64,000 nt of DNA from Chitinophaga agrisoli (lineage in GTDB: Bacteria > Bacteroidota > Bacteroidia > Chitinophagales > Chitinophagaceae). The stretch lies in assembly GCF_008386695.1 (NCBI RefSeq), contig NZ_VUOC01000003.1, forward strand, positions 544,421 to 608,420. The letters run 5' to 3'. The notes under the pieces were generated by a model, which had not been told where the DNA came from, made no database searches, and worked only from the letters and a program-made list of their open reading frames with translations. Position numbers and translations under genes: made by a program. Positions 43,258-53,009 of this stretch are shown piece after piece; within the stretch, counting starts at the first letter, position 1; every line of letters begins with the position of its first letter.

Positions 43258-43697
43258 AACCTGGTTTTGTGATCTTGGAACAGCAATCCGGATCAGGGTG
43301 GGAAGACCAGGTAGGTTAAAAAATAATGTTTTTATTAATTGTCAAATCTACAGTATTTTTATTTAACTATACTATGCTATGATACCTTTTTAACACAAAG
43401 GGGGTAGTGATAACGTTGCCGGTAACGATTGCGTAGAAAAATAGTATAGGTTCTGCCCGTTTAACTGATTATTTCTGTAGCTTGATCCCGGGATTAATGC
43501 TCCTGACTACGCAGGAGATTTGTCAAAGGGGGAACAGCAAGCTCCGATTGTTTTGGGAAGATCGTTTTTAAAAAAATTCCGTTAGTTATGAAAAGTTTAC
43601 TTCGATTTTTATGGACGCGTAATTAATTGTCGGGCAGACACCAAAATCAGTCCTATTCTATCAATTTTAGTCTCTATTCTCTAAAATCATTAAAAAA
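43258..43697. promoter_or_regulatory. divergent intergenic region with LacI/GntR-like operator
   Basis: A 440-base AT-rich region without a gene between the minus-strand fucosidase operon and the plus-strand block B susC. Near its centre CGTTGCCGGTAACG (43414-43427) is a palindrome with one mismatched pair, of the kind bound by LacI or GntR-type sugar regulators. No perfect TAnnTTTG element was recognised for either gene. Confidence 0.45.
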
Positions 43698-46600
43698 ATG
43701 ATTAAACAGCTACTATTTGGTAAGCGGCTTACCACGGGGGGAACTGTAATACTGATACTAATCTACTTATGTGCCAACCACCCTATCACCACACATGCAC
43801 AAGAAAAAACTGTGAACGTACAGCCTGCAGGTATCACTGTAAGGGGAAAAGTATTGTCCGATAAGGGCGAGGAGATCCCCGGCGTAACCGTTCGCGTAAA
43901 AGGTGCTGCAAAAGGCACCGTTACAAATGCGGATGGTAATTATACCATTCAGGTGCCGGCCGGCAATTCCGTGCTGGTGTTCTCCTACATTAGCCAGGCG
44001 CCCCAGGAGATACCTGTTGACAGCCGTTCTTCTGTAAACGTTACCATGAAGAACGGGGTCACTGATCTGTCAGAGACCGTGGTCGTAGGTTACGGTACAA
44101 CCACCAAGGCGCACCTCACCGGCGCTGTAGCCTCTATCAAGGCCAAAGAGGTAGAAGACCTGCCGGTTGGTAACCTGGGCGCGGCCCTCTCCGGCCGTAT
44201 CCTGGGCTTAGGGGTAAGCGGTGGTCTTGCCCGTCCTGGTTCACAGGCTTCCTTAACCATCCGGAACCCTATTTCCCTGTCTAAGGATGCCGGTAGCCCC
44301 GGCCCCCTTTATGTGATAGACGGGGTGATACAGGTAACCGGAGATGGTAAGAACGATGCGGAACAGTTTAACAACCTGGACCCCTCCGAAGTGGAAAGCA
44401 TCACCATATTAAAAGATGCTTCTGCTGCTATCTACGGATCCAGGGCAGCTAATGGGGTAGTGATCGTTTCCACCAAAAGAGGTAAGGCCGGCATGCCCAA
44501 GATCAGCTACAGCGGTTCTTATGCGGTGAATGATGAAGCCTACCGCACTAAAATGCTGAGTGCCTACCAGTTTGCGCAATACATGAACATCATGAACGGC
44601 CCTAATGGCGCTAATGCAGATCCTACCAATGTAAATGCCTTCTTTTCACCGGATGAGGTAGAGCATTTTAAAAATATCAATTACGACTGGCTGGACCAGG
44701 CCTGGTCAAGCGCTTCTAATATGCGCCATACCCTGAACGTAAGCGGTGGTACAGAGCGGGCTACTTTTTTTGCCAACGTTTCTTACTATACGCAGGATGG
44801 TAACATGAGCAGCCTGGATTATAATAAATGGACGTTCCGGGCCGGTTCTGACCTGACCGTAGCATCCGGTCTGAAAGTAGGCCTGCAGCTGGCTGGTAAC
44901 TTTTCAGATCTCAAGAAAACCTATAACAAAGTTGGCGGCGAAAATGATGAAAACGATTACAGAAACCTGTTGCTGACTCCACGTTATATTCCCGAGTATG
45001 TGGATGGTTACCCGGTAAAGATCCCGGGCACCAACTCACTGGCCGGTTATCATTATTATGAGATCCAGCGTCTGGCCAACCTTTCAGATACAAAAGATAA
45101 AACCCTTACCATTAACGCCTATGCGGAATATGAGTATCCTAAACTGAAGGGGCTCAAAGCCAGGGTAAATTATGCCAGGTACTTCACCGGTTCCACCGGT
45201 CAACAGATAGGCACCAAATACATGCTGTATGATTTTACCCGCGCGGGCGAAAACGCTCATATCTATGATGAAGGCGCTACAGTGAAACTGCCCGGCGCTT
45301 CCTATGATAACGGTAACCGTATTTCTTATTCCAACATAAATGGAGAAACAGAGCAGATCAACTTTACCCTGAGCTATGCCCACCAGTTTGGTAAGCATAA
45401 CGTTAGCGGCCTGTTCTCCGTTGAAAAAGGCGAAGCCTATTCTAACCAGCAGGATGTGTACAGGGAAAGCCCGGTAGCGGCTACTGCCGCAATGGGGCAG
45501 TTCGCTGGCGCATTCGGCATTTTTGATGGTAAAACCATCAGCAATGAATCTGGTACTTTAGGATATATAGGCCGTTTAAACTATAACTATGATGATAGGT
45601 ATCTGGCGGAAGTATTGTTCCGTACAGATGCTTCTACTCACTTTGCGCCGGATAATTACTGGGGCCGCTTCTACTCCGTATCTGGAGGCTGGGTGATCTC
45701 CAATGAATCTTTCTTTGATGTGCCGGCGGTAAATTATCTGAAACTGCGTTACTCCACCGGTATGCTGGGTAAAGATGATACCAAGGCATGGCTGTGGCGC
45801 CAGCGTTATACCTTCCAGGGCAGCAAAGGCGCTGTATTTGGAGGCAACTCTAATGTAAGCACCGGTATAAAGATGGAGGCTTCTCCCAACCCGGATGCAC
45901 ACTGGAGCAACGAGTTCAAGAACAACCTGGGTCTGGATGCCCGCTTCCTGCAAAACCGCCTTTCCCTTACGCTGGAAGGTTTCTATAACAAAGGAACAGA
46001 CCTGCTCATGGAAAGAACAGCTGCTGTGCCCATTCCTGTTGGCGGCTCTCTGGCAGCAGAGAACTGGGGTAAAGTGGATTTCTTCGGATATGAGATAGGC
46101 ATTGGTTGGAATGATAATATTGGCAAGGACTTTAGCTATGGTATAGATGCCCGTTTCAGCTGGTATGATAATAAATTCAAGCAGGGCAACTTCGCCGCCA
46201 CAGATGCTTTCTATCCCTGGAATAAACAGATCAATCAATCAGGCGATAACGGCATGTGGGGTTATGATTACCTGGGCATGTTCAAAACACAGGCAGACAT
46301 TGATAGTTATGTAAAACAGTATGGCATTACCTCCGTATTTGGTACAGAAACAGATCAGCTCAGACCCGGTATGTTATATTACCGCGATGTAAGAGGTGCA
46401 TTGCAGACGGATGGCAAATTTGCCGGTCCCGATGGTATCATCGACGCTAACGACCAGGTACAGCTGGCTAAAAAAGCAGAAAACCATTATGGCTTTGGCT
46501 TTACTTTAAAGGCTAACTGGAAAGGCATTGGTTTTGATTGCGTAATTGCCGGCTCTTTTGGTGGCTGGGCTGAGATAGACGCCCGTGATCAGATGGATAA

Positions 46601-46955
46601 TGACATCAGCAAGATCTACCAGAGCGTGCCTGCTATCTGGGGTGATATTTATGACCCCGTGATCAACCCGGGTGGTAAAATGCCCAATCCTAACTGGAGC
46701 GATATCAGCCTGAGCCCCACCTCCAACTTCTGGAGAGTGAGCGCCTTCAGGATGGGTATCCGGAATATGAACCTGAGCTATACCCTGCCTAAGAGAGTAG
46801 TACAGGCTTTAAAGGTAACGAATGCCCGTTTTGCACTCACCGCCTTGAATCCGCTGCAGTTCTTTAATCCGTATTCCTACAGGGCGCCAGAAGGAGCCTG
46901 GGATACATTCCCGAACCTGCGCACCGTTTCTCTGGGCGTGAACCTGACACTTTAA
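43698..46955 (+). CDS. SusC-like TonB-dependent transporter (no STN domain)
   Basis: A 1,085-residue outer-membrane protein with signal region TVILILIYLCANHPITTHAQ. A carboxypeptidase-like regulatory domain (ITVRGKVLSDKGEEIPGVTVRVKGAAKGT) leads to the SusC box (ETVVVGYGT), a plug (GNLGAALSGRILGLGVSGG, PLYVIDGVIQ) and a barrel ending in LRTVSLGVNLTL. It lacks the STN signalling domain of block A, so it is probably controlled by something other than the sigma/FecR pair. SusD follows 37 bases downstream. Confidence 0.97.
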   Translation: MIKQLLFGKRLTTGGTVILILIYLCANHPITTHAQEKTVNVQPAGITVRGKVLSDKGEEIPGVTVRVKGAAKGTVTNADGNYTIQVPAGNSVLVFSYISQAPQEIPVDSRSSVNVTMKNGVTDLSETVVVGYGTTTKAHLTGAVASIKAKEVEDLPVGNLGAALSGRILGLGVSGGLARPGSQASLTIRNPISLSKDAGSPGPLYVIDGVIQVTGDGKNDAEQFNNLDPSEVESITILKDASAAIYGSRAANGVVIVSTKRGKAGMPKISYSGSYAVNDEAYRTKMLSAYQFAQYMNIMNGPNGANADPTNVNAFFSPDEVEHFKNINYDWLDQAWSSASNMRHTLNVSGGTERATFFANVSYYTQDGNMSSLDYNKWTFRAGSDLTVASGLKVGLQLAGNFSDLKKTYNKVGGENDENDYRNLLLTPRYIPEYVDGYPVKIPGTNSLAGYHYYEIQRLANLSDTKDKTLTINAYAEYEYPKLKGLKARVNYARYFTGSTGQQIGTKYMLYDFTRAGENAHIYDEGATVKLPGASYDNGNRISYSNINGETEQINFTLSYAHQFGKHNVSGLFSVEKGEAYSNQQDVYRESPVAATAAMGQFAGAFGIFDGKTISNESGTLGYIGRLNYNYDDRYLAEVLFRTDASTHFAPDNYWGRFYSVSGGWVISNESFFDVPAVNYLKLRYSTGMLGKDDTKAWLWRQRYTFQGSKGAVFGGNSNVSTGIKMEASPNPDAHWSNEFKNNLGLDARFLQNRLSLTLEGFYNKGTDLLMERTAAVPIPVGGSLAAENWGKVDFFGYEIGIGWNDNIGKDFSYGIDARFSWYDNKFKQGNFAATDAFYPWNKQINQSGDNGMWGYDYLGMFKTQADIDSYVKQYGITSVFGTETDQLRPGMLYYRDVRGALQTDGKFAGPDGIIDANDQVQLAKKAENHYGFGFTLKANWKGIGFDCVIAGSFGGWAEIDARDQMDNDISKIYQSVPAIWGDIYDPVINPGGKMPNPNWSDISLSPTSNFWRVSAFRMGIRNMNLSYTLPKRVVQALKVTNARFALTALNPLQFFNPYSYRAPEGAWDTFPNLRTVSLGVNLTL

Positions 46956-46992
46956 TAGCAGTAAAGGATTGAATGCATCTATCAATAACATT

Positions 46993-49023
46993 ATGATGAA
47001 AAAGATCACCCAACATAACAGACTTATAGCGATAGCCGCCCTGCTGCTTTGTGTGATGGCCGGCTGTAAAAAGGATTTCCTGGTGGAAAAGCGGGATCTG
47101 TCCGGCATAAACGAACAGGTATTCCAGGATTCTGTCCTGGCCACCGCATATGTGGATTTTGTATATGGCCTGTTCCTGCCGCCCGGTGGCTGCCAGGTAG
47201 GCTCCTGGTTCCTGGCTACCAATAACGCCCAGTTCTCGCAAACCTCTGAAGAGCTGGCGGGCCAGACCAACTGGAACAAGGAATGGGCTTCTGTGTCCTA
47301 TTTAAACGCACATGCATTGCCCTATTTCGGAACGGCCCTTACCGGCAGCGTAGGTAACAATACATGGAGCAGGATCCGGCAGATCAACCAGTTTATTGAC
47401 GCTATTGATAACTATGGCTTACCACAGTATACCCGTAATAAGTTAAAAGGACAGATGTTTTTCTTCAGGGCTTACCAGTATTTTGACCTGGTAAGACTCT
47501 ATGGTGGTGTGCCGCTGATATTACACGTGCTGAACCCGGTTGGTGGAGAGCAAAAACTGGAAGTACCGCGCAGTGCTACATCCGCCTGTTTTGACCAGAT
47601 CGTTAAAGACCTGGACTCTGCCACCGCCATGCTGCCCGGCAGATGGCCGGATGCAGACTGGGGCAGGATCACTTCCGGCGGCGCCGCTGCCTTTAAAGGC
47701 CGGGTATTATTAACCTATGCCAGCCCGCAGTTTAACCGGAATGATGACCGCGGCCGCTGGAAAAAAGCATATGATGCTAACCTGGCTGCTAAAAACCTGC
47801 TCACCGCAAACGGCTTTGGCTTATACAAATCAGGTGATCTGGCTAATGCTACCGCCTGGGAAAACATGTTCCTCACAGAGAAGAATAACCCGGAAGCGGT
47901 GATCGTGTTCGGTTTTAACACTGTTATAGGTGATCAGCTGCAGAAATGGAACGGATGGGAAAATGCTACAAGGCCCAAAGAAATATTTGGCGGCGGCGGT
48001 GTTAGCCCCACCAAACAAATGGTAGATGCCTTCCCAATGAAAGACGGTAAAATGCCTGGCCAACCGGGCACATATACATATGATGCAAAGAAATTCTATA
48101 AGAACAGGGATCCCCGCTTTTACAAAACCTTTGCCTATAACGGTGCACACTGGCCTTATTCTGAGAACAGGAATTTCCGGATCTGGACCTATAAATGGTT
48201 TGCCAAGGCAGATGCCACTACGCCCGCTTCTACTACTGAACAACGGGGTGCTAATGGCAGCGGTATCTATGTGCGTAAAATGTCCAACACGGGCGCCAGT
48301 ATTACAACCGGCGACTTTCAGGTAAGCGGTACTGATTTTATGGAGATGCGTTTTGCAGAAGTGATCCTGAACCTGGCAGAAAGCGCCATTGGTAATGATA
48401 ACACAGGCGAAGGCATAGAATACATCAAGCAGATACGTGAAAGGGCAGGGGTAGAAAATGCAGACGGATCCTTTGGCTTAGGCGGCATTACCGGTCGTGA
48501 CCAGGCTTTTGCTGCTGTGCTGAATGAAAGGAAAATAGAGCTGGCCTATGAAAGCAAACGTTACTGGGACCTGCGCCGCTGGATGCTGTTCAACAATGAT
48601 TATGGCACTTGTACCCGCCTGGGCGTACAACCCCTGGATGGTACACGCAGAACAGGTTACTTCATCTATGTTAAAAATACGGACGGCACTAAGTATGTAG
48701 GCGCCAATAACCAGGATCCGCTGTACAAAGCGCAGCATACTAATAATAACGGTCCTACCTTGATCGCAGAAAGAGAGCCCGCTGTTTATCCGCCCGGCAT
48801 GGATGAAAATTCATACCTGGATTATCTCTATGACAATTATTTTGAGATCATAGAAAAGAACGACCTGGATCCTACCAACCCGGCAGACTGGAAGTTTAAA
48901 TGGTATAATGCATATTATTTCTTCGGCTTTAGCCAAAGCATCATGAACAACTCTCCCTACCTGGAACAAACTAAGGATTGGGATGGTCTCAATGGCGCCG
49001 GCACCTTTGACCCGCTGAAATAG
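46993..49023 (+). CDS. SusD-like surface glycan-binding lipoprotein
   Basis: The ATG at 46993 (MMKKITQ; the second ATG is 46996) gives 676 residues with a lipoprotein signal whose lipobox Cys is in LLLCVMAGCKK. The SusD fold is shown by LKGQMFFFRAYQYFDLVRLYGGVPLIL, FAEVILNLAESAIGND and KIELAYESKRYWDLRRWMLF. It is somewhat longer than usual for the family. It partners the SusC just upstream. A strong hairpin follows the stop. Confidence 0.96.
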   Translation: MMKKITQHNRLIAIAALLLCVMAGCKKDFLVEKRDLSGINEQVFQDSVLATAYVDFVYGLFLPPGGCQVGSWFLATNNAQFSQTSEELAGQTNWNKEWASVSYLNAHALPYFGTALTGSVGNNTWSRIRQINQFIDAIDNYGLPQYTRNKLKGQMFFFRAYQYFDLVRLYGGVPLILHVLNPVGGEQKLEVPRSATSACFDQIVKDLDSATAMLPGRWPDADWGRITSGGAAAFKGRVLLTYASPQFNRNDDRGRWKKAYDANLAAKNLLTANGFGLYKSGDLANATAWENMFLTEKNNPEAVIVFGFNTVIGDQLQKWNGWENATRPKEIFGGGGVSPTKQMVDAFPMKDGKMPGQPGTYTYDAKKFYKNRDPRFYKTFAYNGAHWPYSENRNFRIWTYKWFAKADATTPASTTEQRGANGSGIYVRKMSNTGASITTGDFQVSGTDFMEMRFAEVILNLAESAIGNDNTGEGIEYIKQIRERAGVENADGSFGLGGITGRDQAFAAVLNERKIELAYESKRYWDLRRWMLFNNDYGTCTRLGVQPLDGTRRTGYFIYVKNTDGTKYVGANNQDPLYKAQHTNNNGPTLIAEREPAVYPPGMDENSYLDYLYDNYFEIIEKNDLDPTNPADWKFKWYNAYYFFGFSQSIMNNSPYLEQTKDWDGLNGAGTFDPLK

Positions 49024-49097
49024 CCGCTCGTACCATACGATGTATGATGGTTGATGAATGAACGTTAATTTAAAATAAAGAGTGATCCGGACCTTAT

Positions 49098-49140
49098 CGC
49101 GCTGTCGTTTTCCTCCATCAAAAAGGAAGATGACAGCGCG
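49098..49140 (+). promoter_or_regulatory. long hairpin between susD and the DUF3826 gene
   Basis: CGCGCTGTC (49098-49106) pairs with GACAGCGCG (49132-49140). The stem continues inward through TTTTCCT / AGGAAGA, giving about 16 pairs around a short loop. No T run follows on either strand. It is a likely mRNA-stability or processing element at the susCD/enzyme junction. Confidence 0.65.
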
Positions 49141-49162
49141 GCCGGTTTAAAGTTGTAAAACC

Positions 49163-49840
49163 ATGAGTATGACAATGATAAAAAAATACGCGCTGTTCCT
49201 GGGCGGTATCCTTTTCTTCACAGCGCCCGCATTTGCACAGCAAACCGCCGCGCCAGACACCGCCTATACACGGGCCATTACCCAACGCGCGGATAAAATA
49301 GTGACTACCCTGGGCATTACAGACGCCGCTAAATCCACCAAGGTGCGGGATATCATTGTGCAACAATACCGCGATCTGAATGATCTGCAGATGGTGCACG
49401 ACCCGGCTGTTAAAGCTGCCAAAGAACAGTTAAAGGAAGATAAACCCGCTTTGGAAGCTAAGTTGAAAGGGATAGAAGCAGAGAACGATGCCAAACTTTC
49501 TAAACTGCATGCTGCTTACCTCGCCAAACTCTCCGCTAACCTAACTACCCAGCAGGTAGATCAGGTAAAGGATGGTATGACCTACGGCGTAGTGCCCCTG
49601 ACTTACCGCGTATACACGGAAATACTGCCCAACCTTACAGAAGCGCAGAAAACACAGATGATGGCCTGGCTGGTAGAAGCGCGCGAGCATGCCATGGACG
49701 CAGGCTCATCAGACAAGAAACACGCATGGTTCGGAAAATATAAAGGCCGTATCAATAATTACCTGGCTGCTAATGGCATTGACATGAAGCAGGCAGAAAA
49801 AGAATGGAGAGAAAGAAAAAAGGCAGAAGCAGGTAAGTAA
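49163..49840 (+). CDS. DUF3826 secreted protein
   Basis: A 225-residue exported helical protein (signal KKYALFLGGILFFTAPAFAQ). ITQRADKIVTTLGITDAAKSTKVRDIIVQQYRDLNDL, QVKDGMTYGVVPLTYRVYTEILPNLTEAQ and a basic C-terminal helix (GIDMKQAEKEWRERKKAEAGK) match DUF3826, a family found in polysaccharide loci. Its activity is unknown to me. It starts the enzyme part of block B and is ten bases from the next gene. Confidence 0.8.
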   Translation: MSMTMIKKYALFLGGILFFTAPAFAQQTAAPDTAYTRAITQRADKIVTTLGITDAAKSTKVRDIIVQQYRDLNDLQMVHDPAVKAAKEQLKEDKPALEAKLKGIEAENDAKLSKLHAAYLAKLSANLTTQQVDQVKDGMTYGVVPLTYRVYTEILPNLTEAQKTQMMAWLVEAREHAMDAGSSDKKHAWFGKYKGRINNYLAANGIDMKQAEKEWRERKKAEAGK

Positions 49841-49850
49841 AGCACAACGA

Positions 49851-52800
49851 ATGAATAAGAGACTGATTCTAGGATATTGTTTAATAGCACTGGGTGCTGT
49901 TACAGAGGTTCGGGCGCAGAAAGCGCCCAAACCTTTACCACCGCCGCCACCGGTAGCCCTCACAAAGGGTAAGCTGGTGTATACACAGGATGCACAGGGC
50001 AACCGGATACCAGATTTCTCCTATTGCGGTTATATGGCCAGTGAACAACCTATCCCGGATGTACCGGTAAGGATAGTAGTACCGCCTGTTAAGGGTGATG
50101 CTACCTTACCGGTACAGGCGGCATTGGATTATGTGGCCACCTTACAGCCGGATAAACAAGGTATCCGTGGCGCTGTGTTATTGCAGAAAGGCCGTTATGA
50201 AATTAATGGCAGCCTGCTGATCCGCGCCAGCGGTGTCGTATTACGCGGCAGCGGCACAGGTGCAGATGGCACTATACTGGAAGGCGCCGGCCTGGACCGG
50301 CAAACGCTGATCCGCGTAACCGGGCAGCATGACCAGGTAGTGGAAGCGCCGGTAAAGATCACAGATGTATATGTACCCGTAAATGCCCGCACCTTACACC
50401 TCGCCGCTACACAGGGTTTAAAAACCGGCGATAAAGTATTGGTGCACCGCCCCAGTACTAAGAACTGGATCCAGCTCTTAGGCATGGACCACCTGGGTGG
50501 CGGTATAACCGCACTGGCCTGGAAACCAGGTGAGCGCGATGTGAATTGGGATCGTACTATCACCGCAATAGAAGGCAATACCATTACATTGGATGCGCCT
50601 TTAACCACCGCCCTGGATACCACCTATGGCGGCGGTACGCTCGCGGCCTACCACTGGCCTGGCCGTATTAGCCAGGTAGGGGTAGAGAACCTGCGTTGCG
50701 TATCTGCTTACGATGCTAAAAATCCTAAAGACGAAGCACACCGCTGGATGGCCCTTACCATGGAAAACGTAAGTGATGCCTGGATACGCCGTATCACTTT
50801 TGAGCATTTTGCCGGATCTGCCGTAATGGTGCAGGAAACCGCCAGCCGCATTACCGTAGAGGATTGTAAATCCCTGGCGCCCGTATCTGAAATAGGCGGC
50901 CAGCGCCGTTATTCCTTCTGGACCACCGGGCAGCAAACCCTGTTCCAGCGTATCTATGCGGAATATGGTTACCACGATTTTGCCGTTGGCTTCTGCGCTG
51001 CAGGCCCCAACGCCTTTGTGCAGTGCGAAGCGCATCTGCCGTATAACTTTAGCGGTACGATAGATAGCTGGGCTTCCGGTGTGCTGTTTGACGTAGTAAG
51101 TATCGACGGCCAGGCTATCCGCTTTGGCAACCGCGAACAGGATGGCCAGGGCGCCGGCTGGAGCGCGGCCAACAGTATGTTATGGCAATGCAGCGCCGCC
51201 CGTATAGATTGTTACCGCCCCCCAACTGCCAACAACTGGGCCTTTGGCGCATGGGCGCAGTTTGCCGGGGATGGTTACTGGGATTCTTCCAATGAACATG
51301 TGCAGCCACGCAGCTTGTACTATCAACAGTTAGCAGAACGTTTAGGTAAAGATGTGGCAGGCCAGGCGCAGTTACTGCCCGTTGAGTCAGAAGCCTCCAG
51401 CAGCCCTACCGTGGCGCAGGCGGCTGCTTTAATAGCCGCCGCAACCAAACCCTTACTGCAGCTGACAGAATGGATAGACCAGGCGGCCACCCGTCATCCT
51501 ATCCCCACAAAAGCTACTGGCATAAAAACCATTAATGAAATAGGTTATGCTAAACCAACCGCGCCTGCACTGGCCCCCGCCATGCACGTTGCTAACGGTT
51601 GGCTTGTGCGTGGTAATATGGTATTAACGGGCCGCCATCACGAAGTGCCCTGGTGGCGTGGTGATGTAAGACCGGATGGCATTAACGAAGCCGTACCGGA
51701 TATTACCCGTTATGTACCCGGCCGCACCGGCACTGGTTTAACGGATGATATAAATGAAGTAGGAAAATGGATGAAGGATAAACACATCGTATCCCTCGAA
51801 CATAATTATGGCCTGTGGTATGAGCGCCGTCGCGATGACCATGAGCGTATCCGCCGCATGGATGGCGAAGTATGGCCGCCTTTTTATGAGCTGCCTTTTG
51901 CCCGCAGCGGTCAGGGCTCCGCCTGGGATGGCCTTAGCCAGTATGATCTTACCAAATACAATTCCTGGTACTGGATGCGCCTCAAACAGTTTGCAGACCT
52001 GGCAGATCAGCAAGGGCTGGTACTGGTGCACCAGAACTATTTCCAGCATAACATTATTGAAGCAGGCGCGCACTATGCGGATTTCCCCTGGCGGTCTGCT
52101 AACAATATCAATCATACCGGCTTCCCGGAACCGCCGCCCTATGCGGGTGATAAACGCATTTTCATGGCGGAGCAGTACTATGATGTTACCAACCCGGTAC
52201 GCCGTAAACTGCACCAGGCTTATATCCATAAATGCCTGGATAATTTCGCCGGCAATACCGGTGTGATCCAGTTCATTGGTGCGGAGTTTACCGGCCCCCT
52301 GCATTTTGTACAGTTCTGGCTGGATACCATCCTGGAATGGGAAAAGCAAACTGGTAAAAAAGTGCTCATCGGTCTTAGCACCACCAAAGATGTGCAGGAC
52401 GCTATACTGGCAGATCCTGTACGCTCAAAATTGATATCCGTAATAGATATACGCCAATGGCATTACCAGCCGGATGGCAGTCTGTACGCGCCCCTGGGCG
52501 GACAAAACCTGGCGCCCCGCCAGCATGCCCGCCTGTTAAAGCCCAAGCGTAGCACCTTTGAACAGGTATACCATGCAGTGAGCGAATACCGGCAAAAGTA
52601 TCCGGAAAAAGCGGTGATCTATGCCGGCAGCGCGTATGACGAATATGGTTGGGCATCCTTTATGGCCGGCGGCTCCCTGGCTGGTATCCCCGTGATAGCA
52701 GACAAGGGCTTCCTGGATGCGGCAGCTGCCATGCATACCGTTACCCTGCCCGGTGATCAGCAAGGCGCCTGGGCATTAAGTAATAACGGTAAAGGATATA

Positions 52801-52988
52801 TCGTATACAGGAATACAGCAGGCCAGGTACGGCTGGACCTTGGTAAAGCAACAGGCGCCTGGAGCATCCATTGGATAGATCCTAAAACTGGTAGCCTGGT
52901 AAAAGAAGAAACGGCGCAGGGCGGTAAGACCATCAGCCTGGAAAACCCGCAGGCAGGTCCTGTAGTGATCTGGGCCAGCAGCAAATAA
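49851..52988 (+). CDS. beta-helix / TIM-barrel fusion (DUF6298-like)
   Basis: A 1,045-residue secreted protein. After the signal and a Pro-rich stretch, residues about 50-530 form a right-handed parallel beta-helix of pectin-lyase type (VVLRGSGTGADGTILEGAG, RWMALTMENVSDAWIRRITFEHF, RITVEDCKSLAPVSEIGGQRR). Residues about 560-1045 resemble a TIM-barrel glycosidase (HIVSLEHNYGLWYERRRDDHERIRR, GVIQFIGAEFTGPLHFVQFWLD, DIRQWHYQPDGSLYAPLGG) with a terminal beta domain. The C-terminal part fits DUF6298. A role in cleaving a pectic backbone or branch is inferred from fold and context. Confidence 0.65.
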   Translation: MNKRLILGYCLIALGAVTEVRAQKAPKPLPPPPPVALTKGKLVYTQDAQGNRIPDFSYCGYMASEQPIPDVPVRIVVPPVKGDATLPVQAALDYVATLQPDKQGIRGAVLLQKGRYEINGSLLIRASGVVLRGSGTGADGTILEGAGLDRQTLIRVTGQHDQVVEAPVKITDVYVPVNARTLHLAATQGLKTGDKVLVHRPSTKNWIQLLGMDHLGGGITALAWKPGERDVNWDRTITAIEGNTITLDAPLTTALDTTYGGGTLAAYHWPGRISQVGVENLRCVSAYDAKNPKDEAHRWMALTMENVSDAWIRRITFEHFAGSAVMVQETASRITVEDCKSLAPVSEIGGQRRYSFWTTGQQTLFQRIYAEYGYHDFAVGFCAAGPNAFVQCEAHLPYNFSGTIDSWASGVLFDVVSIDGQAIRFGNREQDGQGAGWSAANSMLWQCSAARIDCYRPPTANNWAFGAWAQFAGDGYWDSSNEHVQPRSLYYQQLAERLGKDVAGQAQLLPVESEASSSPTVAQAAALIAAATKPLLQLTEWIDQAATRHPIPTKATGIKTINEIGYAKPTAPALAPAMHVANGWLVRGNMVLTGRHHEVPWWRGDVRPDGINEAVPDITRYVPGRTGTGLTDDINEVGKWMKDKHIVSLEHNYGLWYERRRDDHERIRRMDGEVWPPFYELPFARSGQGSAWDGLSQYDLTKYNSWYWMRLKQFADLADQQGLVLVHQNYFQHNIIEAGAHYADFPWRSANNINHTGFPEPPPYAGDKRIFMAEQYYDVTNPVRRKLHQAYIHKCLDNFAGNTGVIQFIGAEFTGPLHFVQFWLDTILEWEKQTGKKVLIGLSTTKDVQDAILADPVRSKLISVIDIRQWHYQPDGSLYAPLGGQNLAPRQHARLLKPKRSTFEQVYHAVSEYRQKYPEKAVIYAGSAYDEYGWASFMAGGSLAGIPVIADKGFLDAAAAMHTVTLPGDQQGAWALSNNGKGYIVYRNTAGQVRLDLGKATGAWSIHWIDPKTGSLVKEETAQGGKTISLENPQAGPVVIWASSK

Positions 52989-53009
52989 TTTTATAACTAA
53001 ACCGGAGGC

